From positions 2,108,001 to 2,172,000 of the forward strand of contig NZ_CP133656.1 of assembly GCF_036885195.1 (NCBI RefSeq): a DNA stretch of 64,000 bases. Direction: 5' to 3'. Below the pieces are notes generated by a model. It was given only the letters and a program-made list of their open reading frames with translations, searched no databases and was not told where the DNA came from. Both the position numbers and the translations under genes were made by a program. Source of the stretch: Pectobacterium cacticida. GTDB taxonomy: Bacteria > Pseudomonadota > Gammaproteobacteria > Enterobacterales > Enterobacteriaceae. This document shows, one piece after another, positions 37,132 to 45,550 of this stretch; the stretch's first letter is position 1, and each line of letters opens with the position of its first letter.

Positions 37132-37944
37132 ATGGCACGCATCATTGTTGTTACATCGGGTAAAGGGGGCGTTGGCAAGACCACATCAAGCGCGGCCATT
37201 GCTACCGGTTTAGCCCAGAAAGGAAAAAAGACGGTTGTCATCGATTTTGACATTGGTTTACGTAATCTCGACCTGATCATGGGCTGTGAACGCCGCGTGG
37301 TATATGATTTTGTGAATGTCATTCAAGGCGATGCCACACTAAATCAGGCACTCATTAAAGATAAGAGAACAGACAACCTCTACATTTTACCCGCATCACA
37401 AACGCGTGATAAAGAAGCATTAACGTATGATGGCGTTGAAAAAGTGCTTAACACGTTGAGCGACATGGCGTTCGATTTTATCGTGTGTGACTCACCCGCG
37501 GGGATCGAAACCGGAGCATTGATGGCGCTCTATTTTGCTGACGAAGCGATTATCACCACCAATCCGGAAGTTTCTTCCGTGCGCGATTCCGACCGCATAC
37601 TTGGTATTTTATCCTCAAAATCACGCCGGGCGGAACGTTCAGAAGAACCAATTAAAGAGCATCTGCTATTGACGCGTTACAATCCGGGGCGTGTTAGCCG
37701 TGGTGACATGCTGAGCATGGAAGATGTCCTTGATATTTTACGCATTCCACTGGTAGGGGTGATTCCAGAAGATCAATCCGTACTCAGGGCATCCAACCAG
37801 GGCGAGCCCGTCATTCTGGATACCGAATCCGATGCCGGAAAAGCCTATGCCGATACCGTCGAGCGCCTGCTTGGTGAAGAGCGGCCTTTCCGTTTTGTTG
37901 AAGAAGAGAAGAAGGGCTTCCTTAAACGACTTTTTGGGGGATAA
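37132..37944 (+). CDS. minD: Septum-site ATPase MinD
   Basis: MinD is a membrane-associated ATPase that oscillates between poles with MinE and recruits MinC. The deviant Walker A GKGGVGKTTSSAAIATG is at residues 10-26, with switch regions DFDIGLRNLD and DSPAGIETGA. The amphipathic membrane-targeting helix closes the protein (EEEKKGFLKRLFGG). 270 residues matches the E. coli protein. Confidence 0.98.
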   Translation: MARIIVVTSGKGGVGKTTSSAAIATGLAQKGKKTVVIDFDIGLRNLDLIMGCERRVVYDFVNVIQGDATLNQALIKDKRTDNLYILPASQTRDKEALTYDGVEKVLNTLSDMAFDFIVCDSPAGIETGALMALYFADEAIITTNPEVSSVRDSDRILGILSSKSRRAERSEEPIKEHLLLTRYNPGRVSRGDMLSMEDVLDILRIPLVGVIPEDQSVLRASNQGEPVILDTESDAGKAYADTVERLLGEERPFRFVEEEKKGFLKRLFGG

Positions 37945-37947
37945 ATT

Positions 37948-38217
37948 ATGGCTTTACTCGACTTTTTTCTGTCCCGCAAAAAAAACACGGCCAATATTGC
38001 CAAGGAACGGCTGCAAATTATTGTCGCGGAGCGGCGCCGTGGAGACAGTGAACCCCATTATCTACCACAATTAAAACGCGATATTCTTGAAGTCATCTGT
38101 AAATATGTCCAGATCGATCCAGAAATGGTAACGGTTCAGCTCGAACAAAAAGGTGATGATATTTCCGTTCTCGAATTGAACGTGACGTTACCCGAAGCAG
38201 AGGAAACGCCAAAATAA
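37948..38217 (+). CDS. minE: Topological specificity factor MinE
   Basis: MinE stimulates MinD ATPase and confines MinC/D activity to the poles. The 89-residue protein has an N-terminal amphipathic/anti-MinCD helix (MALLDFFLSRKKNTANIAKE followed by RLQIIVAERRR). The C-terminal dimerisation part is LKRDILEVICKYVQIDPEMV. It begins three bases after the minD stop codon. Confidence 0.97.
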   Translation: MALLDFFLSRKKNTANIAKERLQIIVAERRRGDSEPHYLPQLKRDILEVICKYVQIDPEMVTVQLEQKGDDISVLELNVTLPEAEETPK

Positions 38218-38229
38218 TTTTCTGCTGTG

Positions 38230-38257
38230 ATATCTCCTGCGATGATGCAGGAGATAT
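38230..38257. repeat. Perfect inverted repeat after minE
   Basis: ATATCTCCTGC-gatgat-GCAGGAGATAT forms an 11-bp stem, 12 bases after the minE stop and convergent with rnd. There is no U-run, so it may stabilise the 3' end or work as a weak terminator. Confidence 0.6.
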
Positions 38258-38423
38258 TGATTCGCCATACGTCAAATGACAGGCACCCCTCATTCAACGG
38301 AATGGCTGTATATTTAACCAGATTCAAATTTTATTCTACGGTATTTTCCTCATTCCATTGACCGCTTTTCATGGCTGCTTTTTCTTGCAAATAAGGCATA
38401 ACGGAAAAATGTGTCATAGGCCG

Positions 38424-39548
38424 TTAATAACCCTGTATGATCTCACGCAATTCATCGCCATATAATTCCCCGCGCCACCCGGATAACATCTCTGGTATAC
38501 CTGCATCCTGACCATTCAATTTCCAGTGCCAACTGAGCAAGCGATTAATTTGCCGCCGTGATGCCAATAACTCGGTGGATAAACCACTCTGTACGCTCAC
38601 GCGCTGTACCAACGACTTGATCGCTTTAAAGACAATTTTATAGCCAGGATAATCAATCAGGTTAATCACCGGCGGGGGGAAATCGGACTCATTCAGCGCT
38701 TCGGTTTCAGCGACGCAGTCCAATAGCGTTTTCCCATGGTAACGAATTTCCGGACCGCTCAACCCGAGTGAACTCAGTTCCCCCAGCGATGTAGGCAGAA
38801 AACGCGCCACCTGCAATAGGTTTTCTTCACGCACGACAAAATTGACTGCACTATCCCGCTCACGGGCTTTACGCAAACGCCATTCAGCCAAACGTTGAAG
38901 GCAAGCCAGCTGTCGTCCCCGTAACTGCCAGGCGTTACCGAATTCGCGATAGGCTAACATCGGCGACAAGATATCCTGCTTCCTCGAACAAAGCTGAAGG
39001 CACTCATCAAGCGCGGCTCGCATCCACCCTGCGGCTTGCGTATCGGCCTCCAGTTGGGTGGCCACCGGCAACAGGTAAAACACATCGGCGGCGGCATAAT
39101 CGCACTGTTTTTCACTCAGCGGTCGCGCCAGCCAGTCGGTTCTCGACTCGCTCTTATCCAGCATGATCCCGGTATAGTCGGCCACCAGCGCGGCAAAGCC
39201 ATAGGAGAGCGGTTTGCCTAAAAAGGCAGCCAGAATTTGCGTATCAATAAAAGGCGATGGCACTACGCCAAACGCATTAAGAAACACCTCCAGATCTTCG
39301 CTACCCGCATGCAAGAATTTTTTAACCTGCTCGTCTTGCAGGAGTGCCTGGAAAGGTGACCAATTTGTCACTGTTAACGGGTCAATTAGTGAAAGCCGAT
39401 CGCCATCGAATAATTGAATCAGCCCTAGTTGCGGATAATAAGTACGTGTTCTGACAAACTCGGTGTCCAAAGCCACGTGGGAAAAACGTCGCGCCTGGTT
39501 ACAAACCTGTTCTAACTCTGTGTCGGACGTGATCAACTGATAATTCAA
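38424..39548 (-). CDS. rnd: Ribonuclease D
   Basis: RNase D is a 3'-to-5' exoribonuclease for tRNA and small-RNA 3' ends. The DEDD motifs are present: ALDTEFVRTRTYYPQLG (Exo I), FLHAGSEDLEVF (Exo II) and CDYAAADVFYLLPV (Exo III), followed by two HRDC domains. I start at a TTG (39548), giving NYQLITSD, because E. coli rnd also uses UUG at the same residue and the 41 codons upstream show no similarity. Length is 374 residues (E. coli 375). It follows fadD on the same strand. Confidence 0.92.
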   Translation of the reverse strand: MNYQLITSDTELEQVCNQARRFSHVALDTEFVRTRTYYPQLGLIQLFDGDRLSLIDPLTVTNWSPFQALLQDEQVKKFLHAGSEDLEVFLNAFGVVPSPFIDTQILAAFLGKPLSYGFAALVADYTGIMLDKSESRTDWLARPLSEKQCDYAAADVFYLLPVATQLEADTQAAGWMRAALDECLQLCSRKQDILSPMLAYREFGNAWQLRGRQLACLQRLAEWRLRKARERDSAVNFVVREENLLQVARFLPTSLGELSSLGLSGPEIRYHGKTLLDCVAETEALNESDFPPPVINLIDYPGYKIVFKAIKSLVQRVSVQSGLSTELLASRRQINRLLSWHWKLNGQDAGIPEMLSGWRGELYGDELREIIQGY

Positions 39549-39686
39549 AACGTCATTCTCTTCATTGTTTTTACTTACGATTCTGGAATAAGACCGTATC
39601 GCGTTAAAAAAGAACGCTGGATCAACCAGCGCGAAAACATCATATCGTGTCCTAGACGGCCTGGCAGGCATTTTCGAGGAAAATTA

Positions 39687-41405
39687 TCAGGCTGCGTCAT
39701 TTTCCCTGGGATGAATACGATCGCGTAGCTCGCGGCGCAGGATTTTACCCACGTTGGATTTAGGCAAATCATCACAAAACTCGATCTCTTTAGGCACTTT
39801 ATAACCGGTCAAGTTTTGTCGACAATACCCAATCAGCGCGGCTTTGGTTAATGTGGCACCGCGCCTCACGACAAAGGCTTTTACCGCTTCACCGGTGGAC
39901 TCATGTTCCACGCCGATCGCGGCCGATTCGGATACGTCTGGATGGCGGTTGATAACGGCTTCAATTTCTGACGGATAAACATTAAAGCCGGAAACCAGAA
40001 TCATATCTTTTTTGCGATCGACGATCCGTAAAAATCCTTCCTCATCTGACGTGACAACGTCACCTGTTGCCAGCCAGCCATCTTTTAATACATCCTCCGT
40101 TGCGGCGGGTTGCTGCCAGTATCCTTGCATGACCTGTGGCCCTCTCACCCACAACTCTCCTGATTCGCCAGGGCCAACGTCATTGCCATCATCGTCAATA
40201 ATTCGGACATCCGTTGACGGCACAGGAAGCCCGATACTACCGCTATGGCGCTTAAGATCGTATGGATTTCCCGACACCAGCGGCGCGCTCTCCGTTAGTC
40301 CATACCCCTCCAACAAATGTTTCCCCGTGGCTCTTTCCCAACGTTCTGCTACGGTTTGTTGCACCGGCGCCCCTCCGCCAACAGAGAGACGTAACGTAGA
40401 GAAATCCAATTGGTGGAATGCTTTATTATTGAGCAGTGCGTTAAATAGGGTATTAACGCCAGTGATGACCGTAAATGGGAACCGTTTCAGTTCTTTCACA
40501 AGCGCAGGGATATCGCGGGGGTTGGTAATTAACAAATTCCTTCCGCCTAATTCAAAGAATAGAAGCGCATTTACCGTGAGCGCAAAGATATGATAAAGCG
40601 GCAATGCCGTAACAACCCGTTCCTCACCGTCTTGCAGAACCGCACCGTAAGCCCCTTTAATCTGTTCAATATTGGCCAGCATATTACGGTGTGTAAGCAT
40701 TGCTCCCTTAGCGACACCAGTAGTCCCGCCGGTATATTGCAGAAAGGCCAGGTCTTGATGGTTTATATTGGGCCGACTATACGGTTGATATTGCCCTTCC
40801 CGCAGAACACGGCGGAAGGGTATCGCCTGCGGTAGATGATAGCGGGGAACCCGTCGTTTAATGTACTTTACGACAGCATTGACGAGCATGCCTTTTATCG
40901 TAGGGAGTTGGTCTCCCATATGGGTTAGGATAACCTGCTTAACAGCGGTTTCATGAATGACATGTTCCAGCGTATGCGCAAAGTTTGACACGATAACTAT
41001 CGTGTTTGCTCCGCTGTCTTTTAATTGGTGCACCAATTCCGGCGGCGTATACAGGGGGTTCACGTTAACCACCACCATTCCCGCGCGCAACGCGCCAAAC
41101 AATGCGATAGGATATTGCAGCAGATTGGGCATCATCAGCGCCACGCGATCGCCTTTTTGCAACTTAAGCTGATTTTGCAGATAGGCAGCAAATGCCCGGC
41201 TGCGCGTGTCCAATTGACGAAAGGTCATCACCTCACCCATATTAATAAATGCGGGGCGATCGGCATAACGCTTTACACTATTTTCAAACATTTCAATTAG
41301 CGATGAATAACGATCCGGATCAATTTCCGCCGGAACATCCACCGGGTAGCGTGATAGCCAAATTTTTTCTAAGACGTTACTCCTGAGATATTTCTTTAAT
41401 GGCAT
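39687..41405 (-). CDS. fadD: Long-chain acyl-CoA synthetase FadD
   Basis: FadD activates long-chain fatty acids with ATP and CoA as they are taken up, at the inner membrane. The AMP-binding signature YTGGTTGVAKGAMLTHRN is at about residue 210, and GYGLTESAPLVS and the fatty-acid signature DGWLATGDVV...RIVDRKKDMILVSG follow. The ATG at 41405 has GAGGG upstream. Unlike E. coli, whose start corresponds to a UUG near the KIWLSRYP region, here that codon is TTA, so a longer N-terminus (MPLKKYLRSN) is likely. 572 residues. It is a predicted FadR target. Confidence 0.94.
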   Translation of the reverse strand: MPLKKYLRSNVLEKIWLSRYPVDVPAEIDPDRYSSLIEMFENSVKRYADRPAFINMGEVMTFRQLDTRSRAFAAYLQNQLKLQKGDRVALMMPNLLQYPIALFGALRAGMVVVNVNPLYTPPELVHQLKDSGANTIVIVSNFAHTLEHVIHETAVKQVILTHMGDQLPTIKGMLVNAVVKYIKRRVPRYHLPQAIPFRRVLREGQYQPYSRPNINHQDLAFLQYTGGTTGVAKGAMLTHRNMLANIEQIKGAYGAVLQDGEERVVTALPLYHIFALTVNALLFFELGGRNLLITNPRDIPALVKELKRFPFTVITGVNTLFNALLNNKAFHQLDFSTLRLSVGGGAPVQQTVAERWERATGKHLLEGYGLTESAPLVSGNPYDLKRHSGSIGLPVPSTDVRIIDDDGNDVGPGESGELWVRGPQVMQGYWQQPAATEDVLKDGWLATGDVVTSDEEGFLRIVDRKKDMILVSGFNVYPSEIEAVINRHPDVSESAAIGVEHESTGEAVKAFVVRRGATLTKAALIGYCRQNLTGYKVPKEIEFCDDLPKSNVGKILRRELRDRIHPRENDAA

Positions 41406-41512
41406 GTTGTCGCCCTCGGCAGCACACAATAATCAACATTATTTTAACCTAATCACATCAGTTGCTAACAAATAATCTTCACGTCGCGAGAGCGATCGCC
41501 CATTTATTTACG

Positions 41513-41547
41513 ATGCAAAAAAAATCAGGCAACCTGCGTCGCCTGAT
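41513..41547 (-). terminator. Terminator of yeaY
   Basis: On the minus strand, ATCAGGC-gacgcaggtt-GCCTGAT is followed by TTTTTTTT. It lies about 65 bases after the yeaY stop and separates it from fadD. Confidence 0.85.
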
Positions 41548-41612
41548 CGTTTTCAAAAATATGATGCGCCCGCCAGCGGGGTAGATGACAAAAAAGAGCC
41601 TGATAAGCTGGG

Positions 41613-42239
41613 TTACTCCGTGACGACGTTTTCAATGCGGGCTGGGCCGAGCCAACCCCCATCATACCCCCACCATCCCGGCCCCCAGCCGTATCCGTAA
41701 CCCGCACGCCATCCCCACGGCCCATAGCCACCTGGCGGCATCGCCAGACGTTGTACAACATTCCAGCGTTTGTAGCCTTGCGCATCCACTACGACATAAC
41801 GATAAGGTTTATTACCAATTGCGCCCTGTTCAGTGCCAACGATCGGGCCAACGACAGTAACCAGCCGATTTTTAAAATCTACTGGCTCTAAAAAACGATT
41901 TACATAAGCGATAAAACGCCCTTCTGACGGCATGTCCAACAGCGGCTTCGCACCGCTATCCAGCGGCATGCTGGCTATTTCCAAACGCGTTTTATTCGCT
42001 TCATTACGAATGCTGACCACTCTTCCACCAAAGCGCGACTCCTGACCGACATAGATTTGCGGCGCATTCATCACCCAGACCAGATCCTCCTGCGGCGTCG
42101 GCGATGTTCCTTTAATGGCGTCCGGCACCGTGACACAGCCAGAAAGCAGCATCACCGTCGCCGCCACAATGCCAAGACGAACGTGCTTCTGATTCAAGCG
42201 TAAACTTTTCATTGGCGCATTTTTTATCTGTGTAAGCAT
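41613..42239 (-). CDS. yeaY: Slp-family outer-membrane lipoprotein YeaY
   Basis: This is a starvation-type (Slp) lipoprotein. The lipobox LLSGC is at about residue 33, after a basic region and hydrophobic core (VRLGIVAATVML). The Slp core follows (GTSPTPQEDLVWVMNAPQ, YVGQESRFGGRVVSI). The C-terminus is rich in Gly, Trp, Tyr and Pro. GAGAGG seven bases before the ATG at 42239 selects that start, though an inner ATG (MKSLRLNQ) also fits. It is between fadD and tsaB, as in E. coli. Confidence 0.92.
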   Translation of the reverse strand: MLTQIKNAPMKSLRLNQKHVRLGIVAATVMLLSGCVTVPDAIKGTSPTPQEDLVWVMNAPQIYVGQESRFGGRVVSIRNEANKTRLEIASMPLDSGAKPLLDMPSEGRFIAYVNRFLEPVDFKNRLVTVVGPIVGTEQGAIGNKPYRYVVVDAQGYKRWNVVQRLAMPPGGYGPWGWRAGYGYGWGPGWWGYDGGWLGPARIENVVTE

Positions 42240-42338
42240 GGCACAACCTCTCTTCAGGTATCTGCGTAGTTGGACTACTCAGCATCGAATAAGTTGCTGT
42301 TTATAGCTGGTATACTCTAAGTAAAACCTATATTTCCA

Positions 42339-43040
42339 TTACTCACGCCCCGGCAACTTTTTCCAGGTCACTTCATTACGCAAATAACGCGGTTGCGCAC
42401 TCTCTACACTGACCGCTTTGCCCGCCAGCCAGCGCTGATTGGCCAATGGCAGCATATCCAGTGCCTGCGGTAAGAGCACTTTCCCTTCCGCTAACAGCAA
42501 CGAAGATGTATTTACTAGATTAGGATACGTCTCCCATCCGGTGCCCACCGTCGCCCACTCGCCTGATAGCGAAGCGGCTAACGCCTGCACCTGCTCAGGT
42601 TTCAATACTGCTTCCTCGGCATCGCCCTGCCAGGCCCCATTCGCATCACGCTGATAACAGCCCCAGTAAACTTCCCCCATCCTTGCGTCAATAGCCGCTA
42701 ACACGCGCGTCGCGTGCGTCAGACGGAAGGCTCCCTGCGCCATTGTCGCCAGAGACGACACGCCGATTAGCGGTAAATCCGCTCCCAGCGCCAAGCCTTG
42801 CGCAATACCGATACCAATGCGCACACCGGTAAAACTCCCCGGCCCTTGACCAAAAGCCAACGCATCAAGATGTTTAAGCGTCAGACCGCTATCGGCGAGC
42901 ACCTGCTGAACCATCGGCAGGATACGCTGGGTGTGTTCGCGGGGACAAATTTCGAATAGAGAATGAATTTCGCCTTCATTCCACAGTGCAACGGAACAGG
43001 CTTCCGTTGCGGTATCAAGCGCTAGAATTCGCGTAGACAT
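42339..43040 (-). CDS. tsaB: tRNA t6A biosynthesis factor TsaB
   Basis: TsaB works with TsaD and TsaE to form N6-threonylcarbamoyladenosine at position 37 of ANN-decoding tRNAs. It has the ASKHA/Gcp-like N-terminus MSTRILALDTATEACSVAL, the conserved FGQGPGSFTGVRIGIGIAQG, and DARMGEVYWG. It lacks the metal-binding histidines of TsaD, as expected. Length is 233 (E. coli 231). It is downstream of yoaA in the same direction (95 bases). Confidence 0.96.
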   Translation of the reverse strand: MSTRILALDTATEACSVALWNEGEIHSLFEICPREHTQRILPMVQQVLADSGLTLKHLDALAFGQGPGSFTGVRIGIGIAQGLALGADLPLIGVSSLATMAQGAFRLTHATRVLAAIDARMGEVYWGCYQRDANGAWQGDAEEAVLKPEQVQALAASLSGEWATVGTGWETYPNLVNTSSLLLAEGKVLLPQALDMLPLANQRWLAGKAVSVESAQPRYLRNEVTWKKLPGRE

Positions 43041-43135
43041 GCCAACCTCAGGCAGGATAAATAAATCTTAACGGCCTCTAGCATAGCATATCCCCCTACC
43101 ACACCGCAGCCATCTACTCCCGCTATCCCAAGGAA

Positions 43136-45055
43136 TCAAGGAGATTGCGTCAGGAAGTTAATCGCTTGTCGAATATCACGGGTGCGTGGCGCCGGCGGTA
43201 AGCTATTAAGGAAGACGGCTCCATACGGGCGCGTCACCAATCTGTTATCGCAAATAACAATCACCCCACGATCATCGACATCACGAATGAGGCGGCCCAC
43301 ACCTTGTTTTAGGGTTATTACCGCATCCGGCACCTGCACATCATCGAAAGGCTCTCCGCCACGCAGGCGACAATCTTCTATACGCGCTTTTAATAGCGGA
43401 TCATCGGGTGAGGTAAAGGGCAATTTGTCAATAATAACGCAGGAAAGCGTATCGCCGCGCACATCCACACCCTCCCAGAAGCTGCTGGTCGCTACTAATA
43501 AGGCATTGCCCGCCGACACAAACTGCGACAATAACTGTGCTTTGCCGGTTTCCCCCTGCAATAGCACCGGAAGTGCCAACGTGGCGCGAAATGCCGCAGC
43601 CAGTTCACGCATCATCTGGTGTGAGGTACAGAGCATAAAACAGCGCCCCTGATTAGCCTCAATCAACGGGCTCAGCATGGTCGCCAGCTTCAGCGCGGCG
43701 CCAGGACGATGCGTTTCCGGTAAATGACGGGGGACGCAGAGCAACGCCTGATGCGCATAATCAAACGGGCTAGGTAATAAGAGTGAGTGCGCGTCATCCA
43801 GCCCCAGCCTATCGGTGAAATGACAAAGCTGGTCATTAACCGACAGTGTCGCGGAGGTAAAGATCCACGCGGCGGGCTTCTCTTTGAGCAGTTCACGAAA
43901 ACGATCGGCAACAGACAACGGCGTCAGCGCCAATACAAAATGACGAGAATTGCACTCATACCAGTAGCTGTAACCCGGCGTCTGAACATCCTTCAGCCGT
44001 TTTAGGCGGTTACGATAGAGCGTGGCGCGTTCAAAAGCGGCATCCAACAGCGCAGAACGGCCAAGAGACAATTTCGCTACGTCGTAGCATAATTCCAATG
44101 CATCATCCAGCAATACCAAGGCTCGTTGGAGCGTCGGCTGCCCCAGCACATCGCGCAGGTTGCCGCGAAACCCCGGCTCGCCCAAGGCCAGCCGGAAATC
44201 CTGGGTGCTTTGCGTCAGGCGATCGGCGCTTTTTTGTAGTTGAGACGCATCACGAACCTCTGTGCGATAGGCAATAATAATATCTTTTGCCAGATCCAGC
44301 AGTTGGCGGCTGGAGAGTTGCTGGCCAAAATATTGGCTGGCGATATCCGGAATCTGATGGGCCTCATCAAAAATGACAACGTCACCTTCTGGAATCAGCT
44401 CTGCGAAACCCGTTTCCTTCACCACCCTATCGGCCAAATACAGATGATGGTTGACCACGACGATATCGGCATCCATCGCCTTACGGCGCGCTTTTACCAC
44501 AAAGCACTCTTTGTAGCGTGGGCAATCGCTGCCCAGACAGTTATCGTTGGTGCTTGTCACTAATGGCCAGACGGCGCTGTCTTCCGCTACGCCCGCACAG
44601 GTCGCAATATCGCCCTCCGTCGTTTCCGACGACCAGCCACGTAATCTGACTAGTTCACTCAGCGTTTCCGCGGGGAGATCGCCGCCTCCCAGCGATTGCT
44701 GTTCAAGCCGCTCCAGACAGAGATAGTTCGAGCGCCCCTTTAATAGCGCCAATTTGCCCTGATAGTTGAGCGCTTGTGCAATCGTCGGCAAATCACGGCT
44801 ATAGAGTTGATCCTGTAACGCTTTCGACCCCGTTGAGATAATGACTTTTTTATTGGCGCGTAAGGCTGGCGCAAGGTAAGCATAGGTTTTACCGGTTCCT
44901 GTTCCCGCTTCCACAACTAGCGCCGTTTTATCGTCAATGGCGCGCATGACCGCCTGCGCCATCTGCCGCTGTGGATCACGTGGCTTAAACCCTGCGATCG
45001 CTTTCGCCAGCGCGCCATCATTAGCAAAATCGTCAATTACTCGCTTGTTCGTCAC
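43136..45055 (-). CDS. yoaA: DinG/XPD-like iron-sulfur helicase YoaA
   Basis: YoaA is a superfamily-2 helicase that acts with the clamp-loader subunit HolC in repair in E. coli. Walker A is VVEAGTGTGKTYAYLAP near residue 55, and the DEAH box is VIFDEAHQIPD. Between them lie the four [4Fe-4S] cysteines (one in CAGV, then CLGSDCPRYKECF with three). Motif VI is in LKQGVGRLIRDVDDRG. Length is 639 (E. coli 636). Confidence 0.94.
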   Translation of the reverse strand: MTNKRVIDDFANDGALAKAIAGFKPRDPQRQMAQAVMRAIDDKTALVVEAGTGTGKTYAYLAPALRANKKVIISTGSKALQDQLYSRDLPTIAQALNYQGKLALLKGRSNYLCLERLEQQSLGGGDLPAETLSELVRLRGWSSETTEGDIATCAGVAEDSAVWPLVTSTNDNCLGSDCPRYKECFVVKARRKAMDADIVVVNHHLYLADRVVKETGFAELIPEGDVVIFDEAHQIPDIASQYFGQQLSSRQLLDLAKDIIIAYRTEVRDASQLQKSADRLTQSTQDFRLALGEPGFRGNLRDVLGQPTLQRALVLLDDALELCYDVAKLSLGRSALLDAAFERATLYRNRLKRLKDVQTPGYSYWYECNSRHFVLALTPLSVADRFRELLKEKPAAWIFTSATLSVNDQLCHFTDRLGLDDAHSLLLPSPFDYAHQALLCVPRHLPETHRPGAALKLATMLSPLIEANQGRCFMLCTSHQMMRELAAAFRATLALPVLLQGETGKAQLLSQFVSAGNALLVATSSFWEGVDVRGDTLSCVIIDKLPFTSPDDPLLKARIEDCRLRGGEPFDDVQVPDAVITLKQGVGRLIRDVDDRGVIVICDNRLVTRPYGAVFLNSLPPAPRTRDIRQAINFLTQSP

Positions 45056-45168
45056 ACCGACTCTCTTTCTCCAAGATCTGCTTCAGCAAAAGATGCCTCT
45101 CTGCACGCCTAAATCTCCGCAAACTAGCGTAAATGGCACAGCCACCACGCGATGAGGCGAAAGTGTAT

Positions 45169-45411
45169 TTACTGCTCTTCGGGCTCTTCACCATCGTCAA
45201 AAAAGTGTTCGCTATCGTTGATGTCGCCGAGGTCGTCATCGTCTTCGTCAAACATCATCGCAACATTATCACCGTGATGATGTTTGCGGATTTCCTCCGC
45301 GACGATTGCAATCGCCTGGCCGCTACTCATGCCTTCAGACATCAATTCCTGAATACGCTCTACGGCTTCTTGCTGCTCCTCGTGCGTTAGTGCGGGTATA
45401 CCTGCAATCAT
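45169..45411 (-). CDS. yoaH: UPF0181 protein YoaH with an extended acidic tail
   Basis: This small protein of unknown function has the conserved part at residues 3-50 (AGIPALTHEEQQEAVERIQE, then LMSEGMSSGQAIAIVAEEIR). It carries an acidic C-terminal tail (FDEDDDDLGDINDSEHFF) that makes it 80 residues long against 59 in E. coli. It is divergent from pabB, as in E. coli. The two genes yoaB and yoaC normally beside it are absent. Confidence 0.92.
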   Translation of the reverse strand: MIAGIPALTHEEQQEAVERIQELMSEGMSSGQAIAIVAEEIRKHHHGDNVAMMFDEDDDDLGDINDSEHFFDDGEEPEEQ

Positions 45412-45550
45412 GTTATTTTCCTAGAGGGTTTCCTGGTTGATCAAACGCGCGCGTATCTTCGCATGCCCGCTTCACCCTACACCAGCATTTCTGCTTTGTG
45501 GTACGCTGCGCTCAATAAGATCGCTATCATAATAGACTCAACACGAAAAA

